A stretch of DNA of 64,000 nt from Dermacentor variabilis (GCF_050947875.1 NC_134572.1:133231105-133295104), one strand, 5' to 3'; positions 10,101 through 24,288 are shown, counted from the stretch's first letter. Numbers and translations: made by a program. Notes: a model not told the origin generated them from the letters alone.

Positions 10101-10370
10101 GACTGCGATCGAAAATTCGCCCAAGCTTTCGTATATATGTGCTTCTACTTGCTCAACAGGCACCACTCGGAGGTTTCAGAGATTGCATTTCGCCGATTCC
10201 AAATGTTACGAAGGTGATGGCGAAAGCTTGCAGCGTAGAAGACGTGAACTGTGAAATGACTTCTGCAACAGCTCTCGATCTGTAAGCTATACTTCTGTGA
10301 TATTCATGGGTCATTGCAAAACGCCAGCGATAGAAGTGCCGTGCAGCTGGAGCGACGCCTGCGGTGTACT

Positions 10371-10612
10371 CGCCGTGGTTGCTTAGTGGCTATGGTGTTG
10401 GGCTGATAAGCATGAGGTCGCAGGATCGAATCCCGGCCACGGCGGCCGCATTTCAATGGGGGAGAAATGCGAAAGCACCCGTGTACTTAGATTTAGGTGC
10501 CTGTTAAGGAACCCTAGATGGTCGAAATTTCCGAAGTCCCCCCACTACGGCGTGCCTCATAGTCAGATCGTGCTTTTGGCAAGCGAAACCCCATAATTTA
10601 CGTTTTATGCTT
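10371..10612 (+). mobile_element. tRNA-derived SINE, second family
   Basis: tRNA-like head with A-box region TTGCTTAGTGG near 10379-10389 and B box GGATCGAATCC at 10423-10433. A body follows with ATTTCAATGGGGG, AACCCTAGATGGTCG, ACGGCGTGCCTCAT and AACCCCATAATTT. A minus-strand copy lies at 36575-36814 with the same motifs in order. Not a functional tRNA gene: the body is conserved between copies. Confidence 0.8.
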
Positions 10613-10994
10613 GCGAGGTATTGCGGACAACCAGGCAAGCATGTTTCTTACGGGTTACTTGTCCGCAATGCGCCTGTGAATCTGTTCTATGGTCCAAGTC
10701 CAATAATCATGCAAGAGGTGGCTTTCATCATGTTTCATGCCACAGATCGGGAAAAGAAAAGTAAACTATAAGAATGAAGTGCTAAAATGCATAAAATAAT
10801 CTATATTCATTTATTAAGTTTATTTTTTAAAACGCGCGTCTAAATTTGGGAACGGCGATGCCAAGGACAATCGAACCGTAAGAATACCGACTGAAAGCCC
10901 TTACAGCCACACAGTTTAAGAATAAGGAAGAATACATAGTAGCAATGCTACGAGATAATAAATATATAGACAGTATTTAACAGAATTAACACAC

Positions 10995-11455
10995 CTAGGC
11001 AGTGAGAGAGGAAAGGTAGGAAGGTTAACAGTATGAGAGTTTCAAATTTGTTGCCCAGTATTATACGGTGTGGTAAATAGGGGTCGGAAAGAGGACAAAG
11101 ACAGAGGCGTTGCATGTATCGAAATAAACACAGTAACGCTTGCTAGGCCTACTGATGCGATGTCAAGTCCCGTCGATGCTGTAGACCTCATTCTTCCGAC
11201 ATGTAGAGGCTGGTCGTCCAACTGGTTGAGCATGACAGAAAGCAATTGTCTCTTTTCACTGTACTGCGGGCACTGGCACAAGGCATGATGTTTCCTCTTC
11301 GCCACAGTAGCCACAGGCTGCATTGTAGGCCATCCCTAAACGGAACACATTGGCATTGGTAAATGCGACACCCAACCATAGATTACACCAAAGAGTCGCA
11401 TCTATCTGGGAAAGTCTTGTTAAGCTGACAATGACCGCTGTCATCATTGATTTTC
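10995..11455 (-). pseudogene. LINE ORF2 C-terminus, A/B family remnant
   Basis: On the minus strand one frame reads a region like LWLGVAFTNANVF, then CGYCGEEE. A second frame continues CQCPQYSEKRQLL and LNQLDDQPL. These correspond to the end of copies A and B (LGVTFTNA, CNACGVE, HILCYC, LNQLDGRPF), that is, the Cys-rich tail after RNase H. A decayed 3'-UTR module follows at about 10995-11060. At least one frameshift separates the halves. A 5'-truncated dead insertion. Confidence 0.7.
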
Positions 11456-13079
11456 ATTTTTCGTTGACAGGATCGTGATCCCCATCTTCACATTGCATTA
11501 GTACAAATAATAAGAAAACTTTGACCACTATTGTCACCACTTTGATTAAAGTTCAGGTCCTTGCAATAATGTGCATTTCACTCTATATATATCTATACAT
11601 TTCTTTTCTTGGGAGTTCTTCGAAAGTATATTTTTTTCACTAGAAGGTTGGTAACAATGAGCACCTCACCGTCATGGGCTACCAGTTTGGTGCAATGTCC
11701 CACTCATTATAAAAATCTTATAGATGGATCGTCATTTGAAGAAAACCAATTCTTTAACAAATGGTCCATTCTGCATTATGGTTCTACCTACCTGTCTTCT
11801 ACAAGCTATGCATTCACATATGAAAGAACGGTATATAATGATAGTGATGAAGCGGTGTATCTGAAATAACCTTTGACATCATCACAGGAATTTGGAAACA
11901 GGTACCACATAGTGATAACTCTGATAATTATTAATCATGTCTTATACATGGCTGGACATGTTTTCGTTCGCTTCTGGCCTTCCTTGGGTCACATGATATT
12001 TTCTGTACCTCACAATGAGACCTTAAAGCATAGGCATCTAAGGCTTTCACCTTAAAATGGAAAGACGCAAAATTTATTGCTTCAATGTTGCTTCCCATGA
12101 AAATGAACTACGTGTACTTTGTTTAATTTATTCACTTGAGAAATGCACATATAATACCATCCATGTTAACATAGCAGTATAGACGGTGACTATGTGGGCC
12201 AGCTTTGATCTCCCCACTACCCCTTGGGTGCCCTGGGGATCCTGCGCCACCTGCTTTATTATAACCTCAGGTCCTCTCCTGAGGCCTCCGGTTGCATGTG
12301 CCCTCCTGGAGCAGTGCTTGTAAAAAATCCAATCTATCGTCGCGACTTAAAAAGCGATCCGCGACAACAGTCACAAAAAGCGACAACACCAGTCAGAACC
12401 TTGCCTGTCGAACCAAGTCATTCTCACCTAATTATTTAAAGTTGGATCCAGGGTGTATAATAGGGCATGCCCGCAGTATGGTTCGTTTCATGCAGATGCT
12501 GTGCGCTGGCGTGCAAGCATACAGAGCATGCGAACCGCACCGCAAGGCTGGCAGTAAACACTGCATGCAGGGCCGCCTTCGAGTCACACAAATGGACCAT
12601 TTGTATGTCGGTTTGTCATTGTTAAAGTGCAGTGCGACGCTAAGCGCTGTCTCTTATGCGGCCGTCGATGTTCTGCGAGCGCGGCGAGAGGAGCGCGGCG
12701 AACATACAAAATGGCTGCCGCAGCTGCCGCGGTGGGGTTGCTAGACTGGCCGCGGGTTGGTTGATCCGCTCGGGAGACGCTTTGCATCTTTGACAGAGTA
12801 TCTAACGAAACGAGATGAGGGCGAAAACTCGGCGCCAAAAGCACGGCTGTGAGTACGACGAGTTGTTGACATCAATTGCTGACATCAACTGTTGGCACGT
12901 CAAGCGCCTTCGACTAGGCGCATCCTTGCAGCTTTCGTGTGACGATGCACCCGCCCGTTTAAAAAGAAAAGAGACAAAGAATGAAACAAAACGTCATCAA
13001 TTATTTAAGGGATTGCAACATTTAAAGAAATTGCACTGCTTGGCACTGATCAACTTGAATATGCTAGAACTTTTGCCTG
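11456..13079. other. No gene established
   Basis: Mostly AT-rich. A short GC-rich patch at 12650-12780 holds AAAATGGCTGCCGC, an ATG in good context opening 17 codons (MAAAAAAVGLLDWPRVG) before TGA. It could be a first exon or chance. Nothing else supported. Confidence 0.4.
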
Positions 13080-13480
13080 GTGTCTCATGGTGGTGGGGGT
13101 GGCGGAGGTGGTGGTGAGTAGTAGCAACAGGCGGGTTTAGCCTGGCGATCAAGGCCGGCAACTTCTCCGCCAGAGCGTCTCTTATAGAATCGCTGTGGTG
13201 TTTCACCACATGTCCATCAGACCAGTCTCCCTTAAGAATGCCATAAGGAGACATGAAGTTTCTTTGCGGGCTATACCTGGCTCCTTCGGGGAACGCCAGT
13301 TGTTGCGGGCACGTATGCGGAAGGTCCTTTTGTTGCAGATTTTCCAGGAGAGCGTCCCTTTCATCTTGGAATTTTGGCCACGACCACAGAAACTGCTCAA
13401 TCTCTCCCGTCTAGTCGCATGTCGTACAGTTCGGAGAATTGATGCGCCCCGTCTTAAATAACCATGCTGGTGTACTATCA
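13080..13480 (-). pseudogene. LINE ORF2 C-terminal remnant, different family
   Basis: The minus strand reads LWSWPKFQDERDALLENL in one frame and the terminal LMAFLRETGLMDMW before a stop at about 13203 in another. This is the layout of the last residues of tick LINE ORF2s: a Cys/His zinc region followed by a helix ending near 'FLRETGL'. A purine/pyrimidine-biased 3' UTR containing CCACC repeats follows. Frameshifted and 5'-truncated. Confidence 0.55.
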
Positions 13481-16400
13481 GATTCTTTCCTTATATTCTA
13501 CCACCAGGTGGCGCAGTATTCTATTACACGGCACCGAACGCGCGAAGCGTGAACGCTTGGCTAAAACAGATTCTTGCTTTCTTTTTTTTTTTTTTTTTCG
13601 GTTCAACTGCCGGGGCGGAGCGGGCGTACGCTAGCGAAGCGGGGAGCAGAACGTTCGGCAGAACGACGCACGTGGTCTGTACGCAGGTAGAGAGGCTAGA
13701 TGCTATCGAGGACACTATGCAAGGTGCCTTATGTGCACCCTTAGAGCTTCGACTGCGATGGGGGTCTTCATGAGATGGTCTCTAGCGGTTGCAATAGCTT
13801 CCACCGTTCACGCACTTCGATAAATGCCTCGAAGCTAGCTATAGTAATAGCGCAGAAAGCAGCGCTGCTGCAAAGGCTCTCCATTTTATGGGTGAAATGA
13901 AGACATGGCTGAAGAAAGACGGGAAAAGCTTAACCTTGCCATAGTTAAGAAAAAGACGCTCCTGCTTTTCTCTACTCAAGCAACGGTGCCGCGCAGCACG
14001 CGCTGTCGTGCTTCGTGTAATGGTGCCATCTTATTACTGGGCAACATTAGGGCAACGGCATTGCTCCCCGGAAACGCAACATACTAAATTTCCGCACTTT
14101 CCTTAATTCAAGTGACATATGTAAGTGCCACGTAAAAGCTTTTTAGGCTTCCTATTGTCTGTTCACAAGGTTATTAATTGCGTTCGACGACAAGAAAAAA
14201 AAAACTCAACATGATTGGATTGGACAAACTTTAATAAAAGTCCTGCAGGACGCACGTCAGCGTGCAGTGGACGTCTCCCATGCACACAGGGATCTTGCAG
14301 GGTTATATATATATATATAAATATACCTACCTACCTACCTTAAGACCTTCATTGATAACACGCTGCCTTTGTTTTTGTCGCGCTCAGTAGTTTCCCGCGA
14401 AGTATGTGTAATATTAATGTAAACATTTCTACGCTGAGGCATTGAACATCACATTGTTGTGAAACGTTGATTCCTTGGGGAGTTGTTGGGCACTGGAATG
14501 TTGTGCAGTGTTCGTTTGTGCACTGTTGAGTGCTAGCAACTATCATTCATGATGCGTTTCTGGCCGGCTTTTTCCTTGTGATCTGCATGCAGACAGAGTA
14601 CGCCCATCTTATACGTTCCGGAGTACGAAGCGCGCCTCACTCCTGCGTTCAAGCCATACGCAAGTTAATCCTATAGAACGTAATAGCAGTGCTGTATCGC
14701 AAATGTGATTTGTTCGTATTCATGTATACGACGTATCATTATTGTGCAGGGCTACACGACAGTGAAGGACAAAGCGGCGTCTTCCGTCTAATGGGCGCCT
14801 AACAAGCTGTGTTCAAAGTCCCACACTCGCGTTTGACTAGACGTGTGACGCTCTACTTTAAGCGAACGTGAGCCGCTCTCGGAAGTGCTGCGGCCAGACT
14901 AAGCGAGATCGATACTTTTTCGGCTATCGGAAAGCATCCGCTTTCGCGTCATGTAAATTCGACAGCTTTATTGTTATCATTTAGTATGCGGTTAACGCGG
15001 CTCAAATGGTGTCATAGGTTGCCACTGCAAAGAAGACAAAAGAAAAATGCAGGCAGAGCTTAGAGAACAGAAACTGGCTTGTCGTGACTACGACTAATAT
15101 TTAAGGTGACATAGAAGCAATATCCAATGAAAACCTATTCCTGAGAAGAAAAACCCCCTTTGGCATCCGGCCCTAGAAGTTATGAGCAGCCGCCTTCAAG
15201 CGTGCACTTGTTACAGGATCTGCGGTCAGGTAGCACCGGGCGCGCCATTATCTAAAGCGTTATCGCGTACGTGAGCCAGATTTAAGGGGTAACACATTTT
15301 CGTCATGCGAAACCTTGCGAAATTCAGACCAACGCAAACCAACCTCTTCCGCCTTACCAAAAGAGAAATACCTCGTCCGTTTTCTCCCTTCAGCAAGCGC
15401 GATGTATAGTCTGCCAACAGCGCCGATGAAGCAGCGTATTTCAGCAGGAATCAGCGGTAAAATAACAAAAAAATAGGGCGAAAAAAGGAAAAGAAAAATA
15501 GACAGTTCAGAGGGAGCTCGCTAAGTAAAACATCAACGGTGCGCGGCCCACTCCGTCTTCGCGGAGAAAAAGAAACGTCGTAACCGCTGCCTTTTCTTCT
15601 TGGAACGCCAGTAACCCACGGCGAAGGATAGGTGTGGATGCCGCGGTGGATGGAGGTATACCGTGTGTGCATGCTTGTACGTGTATGCGCGCGCATGCGC
15701 CCGTTCGACGTGCAGGACGAGCGAGAGAGACTTGTCTCACACGAGTGGCCGACGGGAAACCTGGCTCCCAGCGCAGGCGCGATCGGTCATGCGGGCCGTC
15801 TTCGCTGCGTGTTCCTCAATGTCTGATCCATCATGGCGGGGTGGATACCGGTCGGGCCGCGCCGCAAATAGCAGCCGGCCGCGCTGCGCCTGACAACAGC
15901 TCGATCACTGGCGAAGGTGGGTCACCTCCCCCCTGTCTCTGCAAAGCGAGAACCTCTGAGAGTCGTCTGCTGCCGGCCAATCGGCCCCGTGCGGATCCAT
16001 CACATCGCGCGGCTGGGAGCATGGTGGCCTGCCGCCGCCAGGGGCAGTGGCGATCGGTCGGCTCGAAGACTTTATTACGCGTCGATGACGCGCGAAACGC
16101 GGAGTGGCGATAGGCTCTGCAACTCGGCGGCTGCGATCTTGGGGCCGTTCCCTGCGGACGAAGGGGGGACAACGTGAAGACATAATATTAAGTCTGGAAA
16201 AAAAAAAAAGAAGGAAAATGCTTCGCGCAAGCAGACGTAATTCAACATAAGCCTGTGGCGCTGTACTTTGCCCTCGGCGTTTGTTATACGCTACAGTGTC
16301 GGTACTGTGTGGATTGCGATGAACTGCCCCGCGCAGCATTTTTAATGCAACTGAGCGATTATAATGAGCAACATAGTGCTGTAGCTTTGACTGGTTGGCA

Positions 16401-16546
16401 CACGTTGTTGCTACGTTACGTTACAGCGCAAGAAACAGGTCGAAAGTCCTGTCGTCCGTTCCTTCCGTTTGTACTGTCTCGTGCGCTATTGCTCGAATTA
16501 GATTCAATAATATTGAGCGCTTAGAAGATAGGTTGTGAGCTGAATG
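13481..16546. other. No gene seen
   Basis: Contains poly(T) at about 13580-13598, a short (TA)n at 14304-14321 with (CTAC)n beside it, and a GC-richer patch at 15540-16160 where open frames are probably composition artefacts. No RNA gene or domain recognised. Confidence 0.4.
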
Positions 16547-16573
16547 TATTATTATTATTATTATTATTATTAA
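16547..16573. repeat. (ATT)n microsatellite
   Basis: About nine uninterrupted ATT triplets. Confidence 0.9.
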
Positions 16574-16675
16574 TTTATTTATTTTCAAAACGTATACACA
16601 ATTTACAGGAAAGGGAAAGCGAGGAGCAGGCTGGCAACTTCCAACGGAAGGAACACAGCGCCTGCCTACTCACAC

Positions 16676-16716
16676 AAATACACACACACGAGCGCGCACA
16701 CACACGCGCACACACA
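16676..16716. repeat. Imperfect (CA)n tract
   Basis: CA dinucleotides interrupted by GCGCG steps. Confidence 0.75.
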
Positions 16717-17689
16717 TGAACACAGGTCACGCGCAGTAGGGCCGGTCAGTACAGGTCATGCTGCTAAAGAATGTTAAAGTAGAATAAACTATAATCTCTG
16801 AGGCCTTGTCATTTAAAAACAGAAAGAAGTTGCAAACGTGAACTACTTCTAGAAAAATAAGGCGAGCGCGATGAGCTTGATCGCGTCGAGACGCACAATT
16901 TGGGTACAAACATTTGCGGAGTGTCATACGCCGCAGGCCATGGACATGATAGTCGATGGCCTTCACTAGCAACGTTGAATGTTCAATTTAATGAATGTAC
17001 CGACCCCACATCACTATGTGACGTTTAATTTGTGTGACATTGCATTCATTTAATAGTGTGATAACTTCAGTGCAGTGCTATGTCACTTTTAAGTTCTCTC
17101 ATGTATCAAACGCGGAGATAGCGGTTGTTCCACCTATTAGAAAAGAATATGATATCATATTTTTTTAGGTTGCGCTTCTCGATCTGTTTTGTTCCTTTGA
17201 TATCGAATATTTTGATACGAAATAATATGCGCCTGAGTTCACAAGGCTTTTCATTCGTTAGTGCTGTTTGCGATGGATGCATCTGTTAATAAATTGATCG
17301 AATTTTATATCACAAAATAATTTCTTGGCCGAAATTTATCGTATAGCTGACGCGTAATGAACTATGCGGCAACTGCAATGCTTCCTTTGAGAAACATTGC
17401 AACTCAAGAAGCATTATCGCACATTTTAACTGCATTGCACTGCAGTTAAGATGTGCGTCTAACAACAAACATTGATGTGTTGACTCTTCTGATAGTGTTT
17501 GTTCCACACAGTTCACAACTAGAACACACATTTTGCAATTGCGGAATTGAAAGTTGTCAGTGCTCAATGCATGCACACTCAGCAGGAATTCGTAGCAATT
17601 TACCACCCAGGTTTGTCACAACACATGTTACTTTTTATGATATATAGAGAATGAAGAAATAATACGGCAGAGTTGCTAACCGCCAAGGC
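16717..17689. other. No gene seen
   Basis: AT-rich intergenic DNA without recognisable repeats or domains. Confidence 0.5.
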
Positions 17690-17910
17690 TTCTGGTTGGC
17701 TGCCCTACTACTAGGGGAAGGCAAAACGGGAACAGGAGAGTGAAGGAAAGAGAGAGAGAGAGAGAGAGAAGAGAGGCATGTCAACATGAGGGAAAGAGAG
17801 AGAGAGAGCAATGAGAGAAAAGACAGGCATGTCAACAAGACGAGCGTCTGGTTTGCTACTCTACACTGGGGATAAGGGAAAGAGGGAGTAGAAAGGGGGG
17901 GGAAAGAAGA
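17690..17910 (-). mobile_element. LINE 3'-UTR modules, A/B family
   Basis: A GA-rich stretch with two GGCATGTCAACA words. The second is followed by AGACGAGCG, TTTGCTACTCTACACTGGGG and a purine run, as in the LINE tail elsewhere in the window. The first GA block appears to be a partial duplicate. No ORF2 sequence is attached. Confidence 0.55.
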
Positions 17911-18276
17911 GAAAGGAGAGATACGAAGAAAAGATAATGCATGAACGCTCGGCAACTGCACCGCACAGTCAAAGGCGCTCGGACAAGCTCTTCGTTGTCA
18001 AAAAAGCATGAAAATGTGTTCACTGTCTTCTGGGTCGATTAGCAGTGCGTGGGGTCGTTCTTCTAGTAGCGTCAGGATGTAAGCAACCATCTAGTCGACT
18101 CAGTCAAACGGGCATCGATTGGCTTTTACGTCAAATCGACGACAGTGGCCCAATAAATGATCGATATTTTCTTCGCAGCCGCTTACATCACATCCATTCA
18201 GCACTGTCAGCCGTGAAGGCAACTCCCAGACACAACCGACACAGACGATATGCCTCGCATCGGCGCAATCCCGGTG

Positions 18277-19080
<804 letters not shown>

Positions 19081-19602
19081 TTGCCATCCATATTCCGGGG
19101 TATTTGTTTTACTTCTATAACTATACATTACCACCAGGTCTCCTTGGTGCCTTGGGACCCTCACCGCAATGGACTTTATCGCACGGCAGTGCGAGAACAC
19201 CCAAATCCGCGCAACCATCGAAAACCTCGAAGGACGCAACTCTCCCATACCACGACGACTTTCTCGCAGTCTCTTGTCCTTCTGCCTCCGAAGTGGCGTC
19301 TCCTTTAAGAAATACTTGAGCAGCATTGGTAAAGCCTACCTCCTCATCGTAAATATACTCTGGACCCTACAAAGTGCTGCGTCGAGTTAGTGACGTGAAC
19401 TGTACGAGGTTCTCCCGGATAGCGCCATATAGCCCCAGTATGCAAAGCACCGCTCCAAGATATTCACGTTGTACGACTCAAGCCTTATTTCACGCGATAG
19501 TGCGACAACGTCTTGACTTTTCTTACTTTCTTCCCCTGCCCCTCCCCCTCCCCCCCCCCCGCCGTGCATTTTGTCTGTTAGTTGCCCCCTTTTCTCTTGA
19601 CC
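19081..19602. other. No gene seen
   Basis: Mixed composition with a C-run at about 19549-19560. Open frames show no known domain. Confidence 0.45.
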
Positions 19603-19616
19603 TACGTCCACTTGCA

Positions 19617-19772
19617 GCAGAAGCTTGATGTGGGCGAGTTGGTTTTGCATACTTGATGAAAAGAGCGCTACGAAGACGCGGACGAAAGAACAACATGTAA
19701 GACAGACAAGGCGCTTGTCTGTCTTACATGTTGTTCTTTCGTCCGCGTCTTCGTAGCGCTCTTTTCATCAAG
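19617..19772. mobile_element. Palindromic insertion with 14-bp flanking repeats
   Basis: The 14-bp word TACGTCCACTTGCA occurs at 19603-19616 and 19773-19786, as a target-site duplication would. Between them are ~34 bp of unique sequence and a perfect inverted repeat: arms 19651-19710 and 19714-19773 (60 bp each) around a 3-bp GCG spacer, the last base also lying in the flanking repeat. I have an impression that the arm sequence occurs at ends of Penelope-like elements in ticks; that is recollection, unverified. Confidence 0.75.
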
Positions 19773-19786
19773 TACGTCCACTTGCA

Positions 19787-22446
19787 CGAGCGTCAGGACG
19801 ATGCCCGTTTCTTTTTAGAGGTGGAAAATGCCACCACAATCATCCCAATAATGTTTGCTCACGACAGAAAGAACAGTGCACAAGTTGCTCAGGAATCACC
19901 CCCTTGTACAACGTGCCGAGCGCCATTACCTTTGCATCTGCGCATTCTCGAAAGTCTTTACAACAAAAATGTCTTACAAATCATGTTCACCGACATTTCG
20001 TAATAATAAAGTGACTGCAGCACATTGCGCCGCTTATTACTTGGTTCGATCTAATGCAGCAAAATGCGGCCTACGCATGATGCGTCTCTGGCCGACTCAT
20101 ATTGCCATGAGAGTTCGACATATCACAAATCGGCCAATTGCTGCTTTGTTCACAAATAGTGCTGAACTAAAGAAAAACGAAAGGACGCAACGGTCGCAAA
20201 ATGCCCGGGCAGAATTGATCGCACATCCTTAACAAGCTACGAATTGAAAACTCGAAAGGTCAAACGGGCTTAGTTGATTGGTTTGTTGAAAAGCAATGCC
20301 AGACTGCGGAAGAAAAATTAACGTTGGCGTCTCATACGCTTGTATGGCAATCTAAGTCCAGGCCGATAATATCCATACGAAGATCGACCTCTTTCGTTTT
20401 TCTCTGGCCCGTTTGTGCTTTGCGATAGGTCGCTCGAGGCACACCGCTGATTCGTCGTCGCAATAGACTCGTTTTTCGGACCCAGCGGGCCGGTGGGAAG
20501 GGCGAAAAAAAAAATGGATCAGCCGTTCAGGCCTCTTGAATTCATGATGGATCAGGTATGAGTCGGGTAAACAGGGGGCTTTCGATCAATGTCAATATTT
20601 CCGCGCGCGCTTTCTCCGAGGCCACGAGACGGCTCTAACCCCCATCGCTGATCGGCGTCGCACGGGCGACACCTATAGCCGTTCGCAAGAACAAAAAAAT
20701 AAAACATACATAAAGAATAACGCAAGATTCTGAGGCCAGAAGAACAGAAGAGATGCGCTATACGGAAAGAAAGTTGAACTGGAGGTGACGCTTTCGAGTA
20801 AAAAAAATAAATAAAATAAACGGCAGGATAGAATTCAAGCACAGCGATTCGATAAAAGGCTGACATACAAAAAGCTCGAAGCCAGTCATTCGTCAAATTC
20901 AAAGTCATGGGGGATTGGCTTGCCCGGAGATAAAGTAAATAGGAGAAAGAAAAACTGCGGGGAAGGGGGACGGGCGTACGGCGTTTCAAGAGTTGTGAAA
21001 AGCATACGAAAAGACGTAGAAAGCCCGGTTCGATCGAGAAGACGAGACTATAGTTACACCCCTGGGATGATCTGCTTCGAAGGAAGAGAAAGAGAGAAAA
21101 AAAATAAAGCCATAAACGAGGAGAAAGCTAGGCGTCGCTCTGTCGGCGGATTCTCGTAGCGAACTACAGGGGTCTTGTTTATTGTGTGCGCCGGGATCTG
21201 CGCCCAGATCGCGTTGTCCACGTGTGTGTCTGCGGGAGGAAGAAGGAAGATAAAACAGGTTGATAAAAAAAAAAAAAGAGTGAGGTGAGAGATGGGACGG
21301 TGGCCCACTATGATTGAACAGGGCCGCTCAATCACGGGCGCCGGCGCTGCCACTTTTGTCACCCATGGACACCGTGGCCGGGACACACGGCAGACGGCTT
21401 TCCCTGTGTAGGGAAGAAAGGACTCGTCACTTCTGCAGTAAGAAAGATAGGGGAAAAGTCGCCTTATGGATGCCCCAGATCTGGGCGTTCGTTGCCCCCT
21501 GCCCTTCCAGCCCCCAGCGCTCTCGTGTTACCGCTTCTTGTCGGGAGCTGACGCCGCCGTGCCCCGCGTGTCAAGTTGCGGCCCCGTTCCTTTGGGAACG
21601 CGCAGGGGACTGCAGTATATGCGTGCGGGAAATCACGTGAGTTTCACGCATCGCACGCCGACCGCTATGCGATCTCTAAGATTTGTACTCTAGAGATGCC
21701 ATTGGTTAGCTGCAGCTTAGTGGCATTTATTTGCCCATTATCTTTAGGCATAGCTGATGACTGTAATCTGAAGAAGAAAGGAAGTACATTCATGACGCCA
21801 CACGGACCTTTATGTATAGTCTTCCCGCTGTCACAGCCTGCGCGTCTGGGCCCATATTCACGAGGCAGTACTTAAGCCAATGTGGTTCGTACGAACCATA
21901 TGTCGGCCAATAGCGACAGGGAGCACTTCATGATACCAGAGGCGGCCGGCCAAATACGGAGTCCTATTGTTCTGGTATATGCTTTGTTTTATTATGTCGT
22001 CTTCGAACCATCCAGCGAAACCTTGTAGCCGCGTGTTATTACAGCCAAAGATAAACGCGCCGCCTTTCATAAGGCTTGTTCTATTAAACGCGACTGACTG
22101 CATGGTAGCGCGAGTGGCAAGGCTATGAGAGGCGATGGAGCATTCGTAAATGGGGCTTGTAGATTGTAGGCACTTCACTGTATATAGACACGTAGCTGAT
22201 GCCTTCCTGGTAGCGCTGATGCCTTCCTTGTAGCAATGATGGGAAAACGTGCGTTGTCGGCAACAACAGCGACCAGAAACTGGACACATTGACAACCTTC
22301 TTTCCTTGCAATATTTTGAAGCAAGCACGCTCCGCTGCCCTAAGTGCATGTGCCCTCTAAGCTTTTTTGATTAGTCTGTTCTTACCATATACCGCGTCCT
22401 CCTTTTAGGATGCAGTTCTAGTTCATATGCAGCGTTCTCTTCACTC
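19787..22446. other. No gene established
   Basis: A minus-strand open frame at 21858-22349 (163 codons) has no domain I recognise. The block 21300-21650 is GC-richer. The end GGGCCCATATTCACGAGG near 21849 resembles a DNA-transposon terminus, but I could not find its partner. Confidence 0.35.
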
Positions 22447-22469
22447 ACTCTCTCTCTCTCTCTCTCGCT
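22447..22469. repeat. (CT)n microsatellite
   Basis: About eleven CT dinucleotides with a single interruption downstream. Confidence 0.85.
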
Positions 22470-24199
22470 CTCTGATCTTGCTGAACACGCAACTGTTTAC
22501 GAATAGTTATACGAATACTTATTATACTATACTACAGCAGTGGACGTCTGCGAGCCACGGTAAATAGACAGATGACGCAGAAACAAAAGAAGGTGTAAAT
22601 GAAAAATGACAAGGCATGTATCCCATATTCGTTCACGCACCATTCTTAAACAATATAAATAGATACTAAACTCCATAGCGTACTATCGGCTTAAGTTCAA
22701 ACAAAGGCAAATAGCAAGCAAGTAGGTTGTGGTATTGCACTTTCAGCTTTGCCTCTTTTTCTCACAGTCAATTAAATAATTCAAGCTCTACAATGTGCGC
22801 TTCGGTCCACACCATGCTTAGAGACCGGCTGCGAAGTAATTGCAAATAGCAGTTTCTAGTAGTCATAGAAGAAACACGCGTCTCGATTAGTTTTCCCTTG
22901 TTCGCGTTTCATCTTATACGCTGATGGTGCGCATTCAGTTACCTCACGTGAGATCATAAGTTCTTGATAAACGTCGAAGCTATTTGGCATATGAGTTTCT
23001 TAATCGTGGCCAGAGCTTTGCTTGCTGCCCTAATTAAATCTCTACTTCTTGTACCTCCTTCAAAGATACACAGCTTTCTTTAAGCTTGTGACCACATTCT
23101 AAAGCACTTGTATCTGCTCACTGAGTATGAAATATGAGTATGAACGCTTTCTTCTTCTACGTATGGTTGCAGTGCACCACATGAATCTTGAAAAGCGTAT
23201 ATGCTTCTGTGCGATATCGTGTATAGGTGGCCCCGACTTCTTACTCCTTCAATGGCCGCGAATCTACACGTTGAGGACGTACATTTGCTTCAGGTTCATT
23301 CCTCGATTTTTTTTTTTTTTTGCGTATTTCTGCCAGCTTACATAGATATTTCACTTGGTTATTGACTAAAGTGCCTCTAGTTCACGCTATAGTGTGTTGG
23401 TTGAAACGAAATATTCCGAATCATTTACTCAACATATAATTTTCCCTTGCTTTCTCTAGCTTTATTTTTCAGTCATATATGGGGAACGCAGGCGACATGC
23501 GATAAAGGGCATACGAGCGCAGAATGGACAAAAAAAAAAAAAGCTATAAGCACCAAGCACTGTCCGCTGACGCCAAGGGGACGGGGAGCGGAGGGGTGAG
23601 GATGGTGGAGGGGTGTCCATTATGTGCCGACGAGCAACGGACGCAAAGCGATGCATCCGGGACCTGCAGTGACGCCCGCTGCTGCCACACTGCAGGGGTC
23701 TCTCACTCCAGCCCTTCGGCGGGGCCGATAACCGTGGCGAATTCTCGAGGGCTGGCGACCGCTCCGTGGTTGGCCGCCGTCTCCGATACGCACTGGGGAA
23801 GAGCACTTTGCATCCAGAGATTGACGGGCAGGCCCCGGGAAAGTTAACGCCTGGACAGATGCATTCCTTCTTCTTGATGCTCCCCCTCTCTCTTATTCGC
23901 CATTATTCCGGAGAGCTTTCGGGGAGGATTATGACGGCGTTGTTACGGGCTTAATGCTGAGGATATTGCTTATTGCGCCGATGATGAAACAATCCATAAA
24001 CGAAGTGTTTATAAAAAGATGAAGTGAAGATTGTAGAAAGGTCAACTATAGGAAACAGTGCGCTATAAGAAGCGTCAATGTGCACTTGGAGCAAGCATTA
24101 CGGAACCACATGCAGGCTTTAAAAACCGGAAATGTTATCAGGGGGCATGACGGAGAGCACGTAAACGAGGTGAAGGTCAAATTGTTACTCGCTTTAAGT

Positions 24200-24202
<3 letters not shown>
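22470..24202. other. No gene established
   Basis: AT-rich to 23500, then a GC-richer patch at 23560-23870 with chance-like open frames. No repeat match found. Confidence 0.4.

Positions 24203-24287
<85 letters not shown>
24203..24287. repeat. (TA)n microsatellite
   Basis: About 42 TA dinucleotides, uninterrupted. Confidence 0.95.

Positions 24288-24288
<1 letters not shown>

Noticed and set aside
19651..19773. Hammerhead ribozyme in the palindrome
   Set aside because: TTGATGA and GGACGAAA resemble core strands, but the first has an extra base and no complementary stem II could be drawn.
21858..22349. 163-codon minus-strand ORF
   Set aside because: Irregular composition and no recognisable motif; its ends fall in possible transposon terminal sequence.
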